NCBI GenBank assembly: GCA_050700055.1
Contig: JBOHGE010000023.1
Span: 14,408 to 78,407 of the forward strand
Length of the DNA stretch: 64,000 bases
From: GCA-003244245 sp050700055
GTDB lineage: Bacteria > Actinomycetota > Actinomycetes > Mycobacteriales > Pseudonocardiaceae
Reading direction: 5' to 3'
A program made the translations under genes and the position numbers. The number at the start of each line of letters is the position of its first letter. The stretch's first letter is position 1. The notes below the pieces were generated by a model. The model searched no databases. It saw only the letters and a program-made list of their open reading frames with translations, and was not told the DNA's origin. Below are positions 38,261 through 47,265 of the stretch, piece by piece.

Positions 38261-40702
38261 GTGGTGACGGGGAGGGACTGGCTGCTAACGGTCGATCACC
38301 CCGGTCGGTCCGGTAGTTGGGGGTATCGCAGCGCGGCGATGCACCGCGCGTTCCGGGTCGTCTACTACCGGTACAACCAGCCGATCTGGAGGCCGTCGTT
38401 GCGACCCCCAGCTCTTTCCCGCGTGTCACTATCCGCTGCACGCCGCCGCACCTGGATGATGGTGCGTTACGACGTTCCGGCCTCGTTGGTGGTGTTCCTC
38501 GTCGCGGTGCCGCTTTCTCTCGGTATCGCCGTGGCGACCGGTGCTCCGGTGCTGGCGGGGCTGATCGCCGCTGTCGTCGGTGGGGTTGTGGCCGGCCTGC
38601 TCGGCGGGTCAGCGTTGCAGGTGAGTGGTCCCGCTGCCGGGCTTACCGTGGTGGTCGCGGATCTGATCGCCCGGTTCGGTTGGGGGGTCACCTGTGCTAT
38701 CACGGCGGCTGCCGGTCTGCTGCAGGTGTTGTTCGGGGTCAGCCGGGTGGCCAGAGCCGCGTTGGCGATCTCCCCGGCGGTCGTGCACGCGATGCTGGCC
38801 GGCATCGGGATCACCATCGCGCTCGGTCAGCTGCACGTGCTGCTCGGTGGGGCGGCCCGAACCGACGCGATCACGAACATCATCGAGCTACCCGGCCAGC
38901 TCCTCAATCTGCACGATCACGCCGCAGTGGCGGGCCTCGCGGTGATCGCCGTGCTGCTGATCTGGCCGCGGTTGCCGCGTCCGTTGCCGCGGGTCCCGGC
39001 GCCGCTGGTGGCTATCGTCGGAGTGACGGCGCTGACCACCGTGTTCGCGTCCGACGCTGAACGGGTGGTGCTGCCCGGATCGTTACTGGACTCATTGCGC
39101 CTGCCGGAGGTGCCGGCCGGCATGTGGGGCGGGGTGCTCACCGGGGTGCTCATCGTCGCGGTGATCGCCAGCGTGGAGAGCCTGCTGTCCGCGGTGGCGG
39201 TGGACAAGATGGGCAAAGGTGCCAAGACCAACTTCGACCGGGAACTGGTCGGCCAGGGAGTGGCGAACACCGTGTCCGGAATGGTAGGCGGTCTGCCGAT
39301 CACCGGTGTGATCGTCCGCAGCACCACCAACGTCGCCGCTGGGGCTCGAACCCGGGCGTCGGCGGTACTGCACGGTGGGTGGGTACTGCTGTTCTCCGTG
39401 TTGCTCGTCGGGTTGATCGAACTGATCCCGCTGGCCGCGCTCGCCGGTCTGCTGGTGGTGATCGGCCTGCGTCTGGTCAAGCTGGCGCACCTACGCTCGG
39501 CCCATCGCCAGGGTGAGCTGGTGATCTATCTGATCACCACCGCCGGCGTGGTGTTTCTCAACCTGCTCGAGGGTGTGCTCATCGGGCTGGGACTGTCATT
39601 GCTGCTGGTGTTGCGCCGGGTGGTCTGGTCGGTGGTGCACGCGCAGCCGATGCGGCCCGCGTCGGACGGGGGACCGGCCTGCTGGCGGGTGGTGGTCGAG
39701 GGCACCTTGAGCTTCCTGTCCGTTCCCCGGCTGTCCCGGGTGCTGGCGCAGGTGCCGGCCGGTAGCTATGTCGTCGTGGAGCTGGCGGTCGACTTCCTGG
39801 ACCACGCCGCCTACGAGCACCTGGCCACCTGGCAGCGACTGCACGAGGCCAACGGAGGCACCGTCGTCGTGGACGAGGTGGGGCCGGCGCGACGCGACAG
39901 TGACGGCGGCAACGGCACCGCCCGGCGGGTCCGGATGCCCGCCCTGCCGCGTGCCTTCTCACCGTGGTGGGTATGGCAGGTCCAGCACGTCGACCACGAC
40001 CACGGTGCGTTACAGCCGCTGCTCGCCGGGGTGCGGGAGTACCATCGCCGTTCGGTGCCTGAAGTGCTGCCGCACCTGGAACAGTTGGTGGACGAGCAAT
40101 GCCCCCGAGCGATGTTCCTTACCTGTGCCGACTCTCGGGTCGTGCCCAACGTGCTGACCAGCAGTGGACCTGGTGACCTGTTCACGGTACGCAATCTCGG
40201 CAACCTGGTGCCGCCGCCCGGGCACGAGTCCGAGTCGTCGGTTGCCGCGTCGCTGGACTACGCGGTGAACCATCTCAAGGTGCCCTCGGTTCTGGTCTGC
40301 GGGCATTCCGGCTGCGCGGCGATGCACGGCCTGCTCGGTAACGCGATCGTCACCGGAGCCCTGGGGCGGTGGTTACGGTTGGGCCTGCCGAGCCTGGTGG
40401 CCATGCGCCGGGGGCACCCGGTCGGTGTTGCGGCGACCGCGGAGGGCCGGGACGAGGTGGACCGGCTTGCCATGGTCAACGTGGCCCGTCAGGTGGAGGC
40501 GCTGTGCATGCACCCGGTGCTGCGCGACGCCGTTGCCGCCGGCCGGGTGCAGGTCGCGGGCTTGTTCCTGGATATCCGCACTGCCCGGCTACTGCTGCTG
40601 GACCCCGAAGCCGGGCGCTTCGTACCGGTGCCCGACGAGCAGCTACCCGGTGGTCTGGCGTTTCCCAGCGTACCCACCCAGGCGCCGCCTCCGAAGCAGT
40701 GA
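38261..40702 (+). CDS. SulP anion (bicarbonate/sulfate) transporter fused to beta-carbonic anhydrase
   Basis: 813 residues; start at 38261, or ATG 38339. Residues ~65-460 are a SulP transporter with about a dozen hydrophobic segments (DVPASLVVFLVAVPLSLGIA, ITGVIVRSTTNVAAGARTRA). A STAS-like stretch follows (VVVEGTLSFLSVPRLSRVLA ... SYVVVELAVDFLDHAAYEHL). The last ~220 residues are a beta-class carbonic anhydrase with zinc ligands in TCADSRVVP (Cys, with Asp-Arg dyad) and VCGHSGCAAM (His, Cys). Similar to Rv3273 of M. tuberculosis. It probably imports bicarbonate and interconverts CO2/HCO3- at the membrane. Neighbouring bioD consumes CO2. Confidence 0.93.
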   Translation: MVTGRDWLLTVDHPGRSGSWGYRSAAMHRAFRVVYYRYNQPIWRPSLRPPALSRVSLSAARRRTWMMVRYDVPASLVVFLVAVPLSLGIAVATGAPVLAGLIAAVVGGVVAGLLGGSALQVSGPAAGLTVVVADLIARFGWGVTCAITAAAGLLQVLFGVSRVARAALAISPAVVHAMLAGIGITIALGQLHVLLGGAARTDAITNIIELPGQLLNLHDHAAVAGLAVIAVLLIWPRLPRPLPRVPAPLVAIVGVTALTTVFASDAERVVLPGSLLDSLRLPEVPAGMWGGVLTGVLIVAVIASVESLLSAVAVDKMGKGAKTNFDRELVGQGVANTVSGMVGGLPITGVIVRSTTNVAAGARTRASAVLHGGWVLLFSVLLVGLIELIPLAALAGLLVVIGLRLVKLAHLRSAHRQGELVIYLITTAGVVFLNLLEGVLIGLGLSLLLVLRRVVWSVVHAQPMRPASDGGPACWRVVVEGTLSFLSVPRLSRVLAQVPAGSYVVVELAVDFLDHAAYEHLATWQRLHEANGGTVVVDEVGPARRDSDGGNGTARRVRMPALPRAFSPWWVWQVQHVDHDHGALQPLLAGVREYHRRSVPEVLPHLEQLVDEQCPRAMFLTCADSRVVPNVLTSSGPGDLFTVRNLGNLVPPPGHESESSVAASLDYAVNHLKVPSVLVCGHSGCAAMHGLLGNAIVTGALGRWLRLGLPSLVAMRRGHPVGVAATAEGRDEVDRLAMVNVARQVEALCMHPVLRDAVAAGRVQVAGLFLDIRTARLLLLDPEAGRFVPVPDEQLPGGLAFPSVPTQAPPPKQ

Positions 40703-40747
40703 CGTCCGCCGGTGGTTGCCGGCCGGTGCGTCGTAGGCTCGCTGGTC

Positions 40748-41869
40748 GTGACCGGGTTCCTGGACTGGCTGGACGAGGTAGCCCGCACGCGTCGGGCCGC
40801 CGGGTTGAAACGCACAGTGCATCCCCGGTCTGCTACCGAGCGGATGATCGATCTTGCTTCCAACGACTATCTGGGCTTGGCCCGGGATCCGCGGGTGGTC
40901 GAGGGTGTGTTGGCTGCGGCGCGCACCTGGGGTGCCGGCTCCACCGGATCCCGGTTGGTCACCGGCTCCACCGAGCTGCACGCTGCGCTGGAGGACGAGC
41001 TCGCCGCGTTCTGTGGCGCGGCGGCGGCCCTGGTGTTCTCCTCGGGTTACACCGCCAACCTCGGCGCGGTGACGGCGCTGTCCGGGCCGGGTAGCGTGGT
41101 GGTGTCCGACGCCGGGAGCCACGCCTCGCTGGTGGATGCCTGCCGGTTGTCCCGGGCTCGAGTGGTGATCGCGGCGCGCGGTGACGTCGCGGCGGTCAAC
41201 GTCGCGCTGGCCACCCGATCCGAGCCGCGCGCTGTGGTCGTCACCGATTCGGTGTGCAGCGTGACCGGTGACTTGGTCCCGCTAGCTCAGCTGCACCAAG
41301 TGTGCCGGGCTCATGGGGCGGTGCTGCTGGCCGATGAGGCGCACAGTCTCGGGGTATGCGGGCCTGGCGGGCGGGGACTGCTGGCCGGATGCGGCTTGGC
41401 CGGTGAGCCCGACGTGGTGGCGACGGTCTCGCTGTCCAAGTCACTGGGCGGCCAGGGCGGTGCCGTACTGGGCTCCCGGGCGGTGGTGGACCACTTGGTC
41501 GGCTCGGCGCGCAGCTTCATCTTCGATACCGGCCTGGCGCCACCGGCGGCCGGCGGGGCGCTGGCCGCGTTGCGGGTGCTGCAGGCCGAGCCTGCGCTGC
41601 CCGGCCGGGTACTCGACGCTGCCGCGGCCATCGCCACCGCAGCCGGCGTGGCTGCGCCGATGTCCGGGATCGTCCCGGTGATCCTCGGGGAGGCGGCCCG
41701 GGCGGTCGCTGCCGCGGCGCACTGCTTGCGCCACGGTCTGCGGGTGGGCTGCTTCCGGCCCCCTTCGGTGCCCGCCGGCACCAGTAGATTGCGGCTGACG
41801 GCCCATGCCGGGCTGACCGAGGCGGATCTGGAGCAGGTGTCCCGGGTCCTTGCCGAGGTTGTCCGGTGA
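40748..41869 (+). CDS. bioF: 8-amino-7-oxononanoate synthase
   Basis: 373 residues from GTG 40748 (VTGFLDWLDEV). Alpha-oxoamine synthase fold: ASNDYLGLARDPRVVEG, GAGSTGSRLVTGSTELHAAL, SDAGSHASLVDACRLS, LLADEAHSLGVCGPGGRGLL and PLP-lysine SLSKSLGGQGGAVLG. It condenses pimeloyl thioester with alanine in biotin synthesis. The stop overlaps bioD (GTGA). Normal length. Confidence 0.95.
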   Translation: MTGFLDWLDEVARTRRAAGLKRTVHPRSATERMIDLASNDYLGLARDPRVVEGVLAAARTWGAGSTGSRLVTGSTELHAALEDELAAFCGAAAALVFSSGYTANLGAVTALSGPGSVVVSDAGSHASLVDACRLSRARVVIAARGDVAAVNVALATRSEPRAVVVTDSVCSVTGDLVPLAQLHQVCRAHGAVLLADEAHSLGVCGPGGRGLLAGCGLAGEPDVVATVSLSKSLGGQGGAVLGSRAVVDHLVGSARSFIFDTGLAPPAAGGALAALRVLQAEPALPGRVLDAAAAIATAAGVAAPMSGIVPVILGEAARAVAAAAHCLRHGLRVGCFRPPSVPAGTSRLRLTAHAGLTEADLEQVSRVLAEVVR

Positions 41870-42591
41870 CCGTGCTGGTGGTGACCGGAACGGGAACCGG
41901 CGTCGGTAAGACCGTGGTCGCATCGGCGATCGCTGCGATCGCTGTCGCGGCGGGCCGCCGGGTGGCAGTGCTCAAGGCCGCGCAGACCGGCGTCGAGGTG
42001 GGGCAGCCAGGTGATGTCGACGAGGTGCGACGTCTCGTGGGCCCGTCGGTCACCTGCCGGGAGCTGGCCCGTTTCCCGGACCCGCTGGCACCGGCGACGG
42101 CGGCCCGCCGCGCCGGGTTTCCCCCGGTGACACCCATGGCGGTGGCTGCCGCCGCCCGCGAGTTGGCCGCCGACCATGACCTGGTGTTGGTGGAGGGCGC
42201 TGGGGGACTGCTGGTCCGTTTCGACGACACCGGCGGCACGATCGCGGACGCCGCGGCGGCTCTGGGTGCACCGCTGCTCGTGGTAGCCGTCGCGGGGCTG
42301 GGCACCCTCAATCACACCGCACTCACCACTGAGGTGATGCGCACCCGCGGCCTGTGCTGCATCGGGGTGGTGATCGGCGCGTGGCCGGTCGAGCCCGACC
42401 TCGCCGCCCGCTGCAACCTCGCTGATCTGCCTACGGTGACGGGTCTGCCGCTGCTCGGTGTTCTGCCTGCGGGCGCCGGGTGCCTCAGTGCGACGGAGTT
42501 CCTCTCGGTGGCTCGCCGTGGGCTCGTTGTGGGGAACTCGCTTGGGGACGGGTGGATCGTGCACCGGGAAGAGCTGCCAAAGAATCGCTAG
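41866..42591 (+). CDS. bioD: dethiobiotin synthetase
   Basis: 241 residues from GTG 41866. P-loop VTGTGTGVGKTVVASAI, AVLKAAQTGVE, LVLVEGAGGLLVRFDDTGG and LGTLNHTALTTEVM are BioD signatures. It uses ATP and CO2 to close the ureido ring of dethiobiotin. The last ~15 residues (LGDGWIVHREELPKNR) look unrelated to the family and run to the edge of an AT-richer stretch. bioB, often next, is absent here; the biotin locus may be truncated by the accessory DNA. Confidence 0.95.
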   Translation: MTVLVVTGTGTGVGKTVVASAIAAIAVAAGRRVAVLKAAQTGVEVGQPGDVDEVRRLVGPSVTCRELARFPDPLAPATAARRAGFPPVTPMAVAAAARELAADHDLVLVEGAGGLLVRFDDTGGTIADAAAALGAPLLVVAVAGLGTLNHTALTTEVMRTRGLCCIGVVIGAWPVEPDLAARCNLADLPTVTGLPLLGVLPAGAGCLSATEFLSVARRGLVVGNSLGDGWIVHREELPKNR

Positions 42592-42645
42592 CTCGGTGGA
42601 CAACCTGGCTATATCTTACAGATATCCTCTTGAAGAGGATGATAG

Positions 42646-42912
42646 CCCCAGGAGCAATCGGTCGAGCTGGTACTCCAAGGCCAGACCGCCTTCGCTTATC
42701 TTTACAAGTCGTACCTCAACGACTCTGACTGGACTGACATCTCAACCGATGGGGGCAGAACCTGGAATGAACCGCTCGGCAAGGTGACGAACACTTGGGG
42801 AGGTGCAACGGGAATGACGTCAGAGAACGTCAACGTGCCGTCCGGGCAATCGGTTCGCGCCTGCGCCTGGTACGCAGGAGGATCCCACTGCACTGGTTGG
42901 CGCCAGGTTTAG
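42646..42912 (+). pseudogene. secreted-protein remnant (DUF2690-like C-terminus)
   Basis: From just after an in-frame TAG at 42643-42645 to TAG at 42910 the plus strand is open and reads LVLQGQTAFAYLYKSYLND, ISTDGGRTWNEPLGKVTNTW and SVRACAWYAGGSHCTGWRQV. The paired-Cys ending (RAC...CTGW) recalls small secreted actinobacterial proteins of the DUF2690 type. No start codon with a ribosome site and no signal peptide precede it, so the N-terminus appears lost. An internal start (ATG 42813) would give ~33 residues. Base composition is lower in GC than bioD. Confidence 0.55.
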
Positions 42913-42952
42913 TCGATATTATCGAGGGCTTTCGAGGGCTTCCAGGGTAATC

Positions 42953-43489
42953 CTATTCGGCCGATACCTCCATTATCCTCGGGATCAAATCGTTGATATG
43001 CACCGCGCCGATGAATACCACTGCCACTCTATGTCTGCGATCTAATATGAAAGTGGTAGGAACGGCGATATTGCGGTATTTTCCGAATTTTAACAGACTC
43101 CGAGCAGACGGGTCGCATATTGACGGATAACTCACCGAGCGGTCCTTGGTGAAATCCTCGGCATAACTGCGTACATGATCTCGGATGTTGATTCCCAGGA
43201 AGTCCACGGTGGTGCCTCTGGTTTGCTGGTACGCTTGCTCGATTTCTGGCGTCTCGGATCGGCATGGTCCGCACCAAGAGCCCCACACATTCACTACGAT
43301 GACATCTCCCGCGTGGTCTCCCGTAGAACGCTTCGTATTCGGATTCAGCAGATCCTCTCCGGCGATTTGTTCGATGGCAATGCGCTCTGCCGTCGGGATA
43401 ATCGACCCGTTAAGGATGCCCGGCGCGGTCCCGAAGAGAGAACATCCGGTAGTCGCAAACAGGAAGGCAAGAATCAAAATTATGCGCAT
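42953..43489 (-). CDS. TlpA-like thioredoxin-fold lipoprotein
   Basis: 178 residues from ATG 43489, with AAAAGGGGG upstream. Lipoprotein signal peptide MRIILILAFLFATTGCSLFG (lipobox TTGC). Redoxin domain: VIVVNVWGSWCGPCRSETPE with WCGPC active site, FLGINIRDHVRSYAEDF, VPTTFILDRRHRVAVVFIGA with the cis-Pro segment. Membrane-anchored thiol-disulfide reductase or oxidase outside the cell, of the kind serving cytochrome c maturation or oxidative stress. Codon use and GC are lower than in the neighbouring blocks, suggesting acquisition. No ccm/ccs genes nearby. Confidence 0.9.
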   Translation of the reverse strand: MRIILILAFLFATTGCSLFGTAPGILNGSIIPTAERIAIEQIAGEDLLNPNTKRSTGDHAGDVIVVNVWGSWCGPCRSETPEIEQAYQQTRGTTVDFLGINIRDHVRSYAEDFTKDRSVSYPSICDPSARSLLKFGKYRNIAVPTTFILDRRHRVAVVFIGAVHINDLIPRIMEVSAE

Positions 43490-43736
43490 GGTCTGCCCCC
43501 TTTTTTCGCCTCGGTCTTGCCCCTGGTATCTTCGGGCGGCAATTGTAACCGATCTCATGATGAGCGGCGGGGAACCGGGCTGCGCCGGCTGGACCGCGTT
43601 GCTTGACGCGGTGCTTCTGTGCCCGTACGACGCCTCGGCTGTGACGGCCGTCGGCCAGGTGGCAGCCCGCGGTCGGGGTTGGTGGCTGTTGAAGACCGGC
43701 GTGGCCGAGGTTGGTAGTCCTTGGAGTGCCCTCAAC
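43490..43736. other. spacer between lipoprotein and ileS remnant
   Basis: About 250 bp holding the promoter of the minus-strand lipoprotein. A plus-strand reading (AGWTALLDAVLLCPYDASAV, RGRGWWLLKTGVAEVG) looks protein-like but has no start or homologue I recognise; it may be another gene fragment. Confidence 0.35.
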
Positions 43737-44813
43737 TTAACCGGTTGTCGCTTCGGCGGGTGTCAGGTGGACGCGCACCTGCTGGCCGTTGAGATCGAAC
43801 TCGTGCTCGCCGGGGCCGAAGGACAGGCTGGCGGCCAGGATCTCGCTGGCGACCCAGTCCCAGTGCGGCCCGATCTCGGTCTTGAGTGGCTCGGGCATGT
43901 CGAGAAAGATGTCAATCTTGTCGGAGGTGCCGAAGCCCGCCAGCTTGCGCAAGTCGTTGAGGCTTCGAATCAGGTCTCGGGCGGTACCTTCAGCCAGGAG
44001 CTCGGGCGTGATGGCCAAGTCGAGTGCCGTTGCCCACTCCCCATCGCTGGCCAGCGCAATCCCGGCACGCCGCACCGGCCGGAACTCGACCTCTTGGGGT
44101 GTGAGCTGCTCGCCACTGACCTTGATGAAGCTGTCCCGGTCCATGTCTGCTTTGAGACGGGATCCATCGGATTCGGACAATTCTTTTCGCAGGCTCCCCA
44201 TCTTGGCGCCAAGCCGGGGACCGAGTGCCCTGAAGTTGGGGACGCACTGCCAGTCCGTCACTTCGCCGGACAACTCGATTCGCTCGATCGCCTTGACGTT
44301 GAGTTCTGTCTTGAGTTCGTCAAGCAGCTCGACGTCGAAGCCAGCTCCCGGATGGATAAGCAAGGCCCGGGGCAGCGGTTGCCGCACCTTGTCACCCGCT
44401 TCCACCCGAGCCGCTCGACCGAGCGCCGCCAGCCGTCGTACTGACGCCATCGCGGCGGCGAGGGTTGGGTCGTGCCGGCCCCGATTCGCTGGCCAATCCG
44501 TGAGGTGTACAGACGCCGTTGAGGTGAGACCAACGTAAAGCTCGTCAGCAAGCATGGGACAGAACGGCGCCAGCAGCTGACTCACTGTGGTGAGGCACTC
44601 GTAAAGCGTGGCGTACGCCGTTGGATCGCCGCCCCGCCAGAACGTGCCTCGGGAGCGGCGGACGTACCAGTTCGACAGATCATCGACAAACCTTGCCAGC
44701 CGTCGGGCGGCATCGTGGGAGTCGAAAGCAAATAGTGACCGTGTCACAGACGAAACCGCGTCGTCAAGCTCGGAGAGGATCCACCTGTCAAGAATGTGCT
44801 CGTGGGTGGGCCG
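43737..44813 (-). pseudogene. C-terminal third of a second isoleucyl-tRNA synthetase
   Basis: The minus strand from 44813 reads RPTHEHILDRWILSELDDAV, then LSNWYVRRSRGTFWRGGDPT, APFCPMLADELYVGL, VHLTDWPANRG, GDKVRQPLPRALLIHPGAG, NFRALGPRLGAKMGSLRKEL and PELLAEGTARDLIRSLNDLR to a stop at 43737. This is the anticodon-binding and C-terminal part (~355 residues) of a long IleS, clearly different in sequence from the one at 19931. The catalytic and editing domains are missing and an in-frame TAG precedes the fragment. Second IleS copies often confer resistance to IleS inhibitors; here only a remnant remains. Confidence 0.9.
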
Positions 44814-45260
44814 CTAGCTGTCAGTGGGCTCCCAGCGATCCAGGTTCGTATATCGGGAGACGTCCTCGTCATCGCCCAGATGAAGGTCACTGGTGAGGGT
44901 TTCCGGCACCACGATGTCCGGGTCCTCGGGGTCGGTTAAGTGGTAGAGTGAGAACGAGGTGTGCGGGACGTAGAACTCGGCGATCTGGGCGGTGAGCGGC
45001 AGCACCCGCAAAGTCACGGATGGCAGCGCGGACAGCTCCACCAACTGCGCGGGCAGCGCGGCCATCACCTCAGCCGGAGCGGCGCGGCGGCGCAACGCGG
45101 TCTCATTGATGACGGGGTGGTAATTGATGCCTCCTGGGTGGTCGAACGCCCGGCTGCTCGACGTGGTGTCCGCGAGTGCTCGACGTAGCGCGTGTGATCG
45201 TTCTGGCGGGTCGCCGCTGCCTGATCGGGGCCGGTGGCTAGTCTGACGCCGCACCCTCAC
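44814..45260 (-). pseudogene. DUF5753-type C-terminal domain of an XRE regulator, N-terminus missing
   Basis: The minus strand reads NETALRRRAAPAEVMAALPA, QLVELSALPSVTLRVLPLTA, FSLYHLTDPEDPDIVVPETL and a stop TAG at 44814. These are hallmarks of DUF5753, the sensing domain that follows the helix-turn-helix in many actinobacterial regulators. The HTH half and the start of DUF5753 are absent; the first ~40 readable residues are not family-like. Its stop codon is also the stop bounding the ileS fragment, so two broken genes are abutted here. Confidence 0.7.
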
Positions 45261-45322
45261 CGAGGTGTACTGCTCCGGGGTATCGATGAGGGACTGATCT
45301 CGGTGAATGAAATGGTGAGTTC

Positions 45323-46555
45323 GTGAGAAATGACGAGATTGTCGGCGGCTCAGTGCATCTGGGAGATCGCCTAGCGCGGCTGCGAAGGCTTGCTACCCTG
45401 AGTCAGGAAATCTTGTCGGAACGCTCCGGGATTTCCGTCGATGTGATCCGGAAGCTGGAGCAGCACCGTAAGCATTCGGTGCGACTGCCCACCTTGCACA
45501 AACTCGCCAGCGGCCTCGGGGTTGAGGTCACAACACTGTTGGGTGACCCTCCGGCGCTGTCGGCTGAGCAGGGAGAATCCCCCGCGCTGGTGGCTGTACG
45601 CCGGGCGATCATGCCATCTCCGCTGGCGTCGACACCGGAGCCCGACAGCGCTGAGCCGCTCTCCCTCGACCTGCTGAGGGCGGAGATCGCTGACGGTTGG
45701 ACGCTTTACCACGCGGCCGAGTTCGGGCAGTTGACGCGGTTGCTTCCGGAGATCATCGACGATGCCAGGATTGCTGTGGCGGTAGGGTCGGGAGAACAAC
45801 GCGAAGCGGCACAGGTCGCTCTAGGCAAAGCTCTTCAGCTTGGCGGCCATCTGGCGATCAGGTTGGGCAAGACCGATCTAGCGTTGTCGAGTTTGGAAAG
45901 GGGACTGCGAGCGGCGGAGTCGGGAGACGATCCACTGCTGGCTCCGATGGTTTTTAATTCGATTGCCTGGGCGTATCAACGACAGAACCGCTTGGCTGAC
46001 GCGCAGCGCCTCGCTGGTCATGTCGCGGATGGCGTCGAGCAAAATGGCCTTCGAACCGCGAATCAAATGCGGGTGTGGGGCGGCTTGTTGATTTCTGCGG
46101 CGACCAGTGCCGGACGAGAAGGCGATTACGAACAGGCCAGTGAAATACTCAAGGTTGCCGAAGCGGCAACATGCCGTCTTGCGACGCTTCCACCGCCGGT
46201 CAATAGTAGATTTGTTTCGGTATTCAGTCGTTCTGCGGTGAGGATTGAGCGTGTCCGACTAGCAGTGCAGCATGGACAGCCAGATACCGCACTCTTCCTG
46301 GCGCGGGGTATCCGACTGAGTTCGGACACCCCGCCATCGTGGCGGACCTGGCTCATGCTGGACGTTGCCCGGGCGCGCACGGATGTCGGCGACGTTGAGG
46401 GAGCGGTGAAGGCGCTCCAAACACTACAACGTCGTGCGCCGCAATGGATACGGCATCACACCCTGGCCGTAGCGATTGTGCGCGACCTGTGGGCAGGTCG
46501 GGCTCGGCCCCCGGGGCTGCGCAGGTTAGCGGAGATCCTTGGGGTCATTGACTAG
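45323..46555 (+). CDS. XRE-family HTH/TPR transcriptional regulator
   Basis: 410 residues from GTG 45323. Cro/C1 HTH at ~12-70 (LGDRLARLRRLATLSQEILS, ERSGISVDVIRKLEQHRKHS, LPTLHKLASGLGVEVTTLLG), then helical TPR-like repeats (LGKTDLALSSLERGLRAAES, FNSIAWAYQRQNRLADAQRL, GDYEQASEILKVAEAAT), ending PPGLRRLAEILGVID, like the regulator at 9985. Orphan regulator. The two small downstream genes are the best candidates for partners. Confidence 0.88.
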   Translation: MRNDEIVGGSVHLGDRLARLRRLATLSQEILSERSGISVDVIRKLEQHRKHSVRLPTLHKLASGLGVEVTTLLGDPPALSAEQGESPALVAVRRAIMPSPLASTPEPDSAEPLSLDLLRAEIADGWTLYHAAEFGQLTRLLPEIIDDARIAVAVGSGEQREAAQVALGKALQLGGHLAIRLGKTDLALSSLERGLRAAESGDDPLLAPMVFNSIAWAYQRQNRLADAQRLAGHVADGVEQNGLRTANQMRVWGGLLISAATSAGREGDYEQASEILKVAEAATCRLATLPPPVNSRFVSVFSRSAVRIERVRLAVQHGQPDTALFLARGIRLSSDTPPSWRTWLMLDVARARTDVGDVEGAVKALQTLQRRAPQWIRHHTLAVAIVRDLWAGRARPPGLRRLAEILGVID

Positions 46556-46732
46556 CGCAATGTCACCAAACTAGGACATTCCGTCCCTGTGCTGCCCAGT
46601 CTTGTCATGCCAAGCTCAGCTCCGTCGATCACTGGTCGCTTTTTGGCTGGGGTCGGCGACCTGCCTGGTCGTGCCCTTGTCACGCGCCGGGTGGGTCCCG
46701 CAAACAATTTTGGCGTGGGAGGGCGGTTATCG

Positions 46733-46951
46733 GTGGATACGATGATGCGGCGGAAGAATGAGCGGAACCCCTCACGGGGCCGGTTGGCCGTGGAGGGGCG
46801 CCGTACTGATGATGCGCAGGTGTGCACGTTGGTGATGGTGCAGGAGCTGGGTGGGCTGTGGGCGCTGTATCCCCATGGTGCCGGACGGCGCGGTGTGCGC
46901 CTGGCGCAGGTGGTGCGGATGGCTAAGGCGATCCTGGCGGGTGTGCGATGA
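46733..46951 (+). CDS. small protein of unknown function
   Basis: 72 residues from GTG 46733 (VDTMMRRKNERNPSRGRLAV), with GGGAGGG upstream; ATG 46742 is an alternative. Basic N-terminus, then TDDAQVCTLVMVQELGGLWA, LYPHGAGRRGVRLAQVVRMA, KAILAGVR. No family recognised. The stop overlaps the next start (ATGA), so the two small genes are coupled and follow an XRE regulator, a common actinobacterial arrangement. Confidence 0.6.
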   Translation: MDTMMRRKNERNPSRGRLAVEGRRTDDAQVCTLVMVQELGGLWALYPHGAGRRGVRLAQVVRMAKAILAGVR

Positions 46952-47265
46952 GTATCGAGCTGGAAAGCGTTGACGCCGAGCGGCAGGGCGGCGGGTTGGC
47001 GACCGCAGAGCCGGTGCCGGTGCGGTGTGGGCGGGCGCTGCCGCGGATGCACCTGACCGAGCTGGACGTGACGGTCTCCCAACGCGAGCATCACCGGCCG
47101 ATCGTCACCGTGTGCGGTGCGACGAACGTCGCCGAACCCGATCCCGGGCTCTACGACTACGACGGCGATGAGGGCTGCGCTGGTTGTGCGGACTGCTTTC
47201 GCTATTGCTCCAAGTGTGTGGATGCCGCGGTGCGCTGGTTGGCCCGGACTGATCCGCGTGGCTGA
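46948..47265 (+). CDS. small Cys-rich protein of unknown function
   Basis: 105 residues from ATG 46948. Its C-terminal half carries GDEGCAGCADCFRYCSKCVD, five Cys in 15 residues, suggesting a metal site, followed by AAVRWLARTDPRG. An earlier HHRPIVTVCG adds His/Cys. No family recognised. Coupled to the gene before it. Hairpin-repeat copy C begins 145 bp downstream. Confidence 0.65.
   Translation: MSIELESVDAERQGGGLATAEPVPVRCGRALPRMHLTELDVTVSQREHHRPIVTVCGATNVAEPDPGLYDYDGDEGCAGCADCFRYCSKCVDAAVRWLARTDPRG

Noticed and set aside
43185..44444. 419-residue plus-strand frame opposite the lipoprotein and ileS remnant
   Set aside because: Runs antisense through two recognisable minus-strand genes; only a short middle piece (43560-43735) is not accounted for and it lacks family features.
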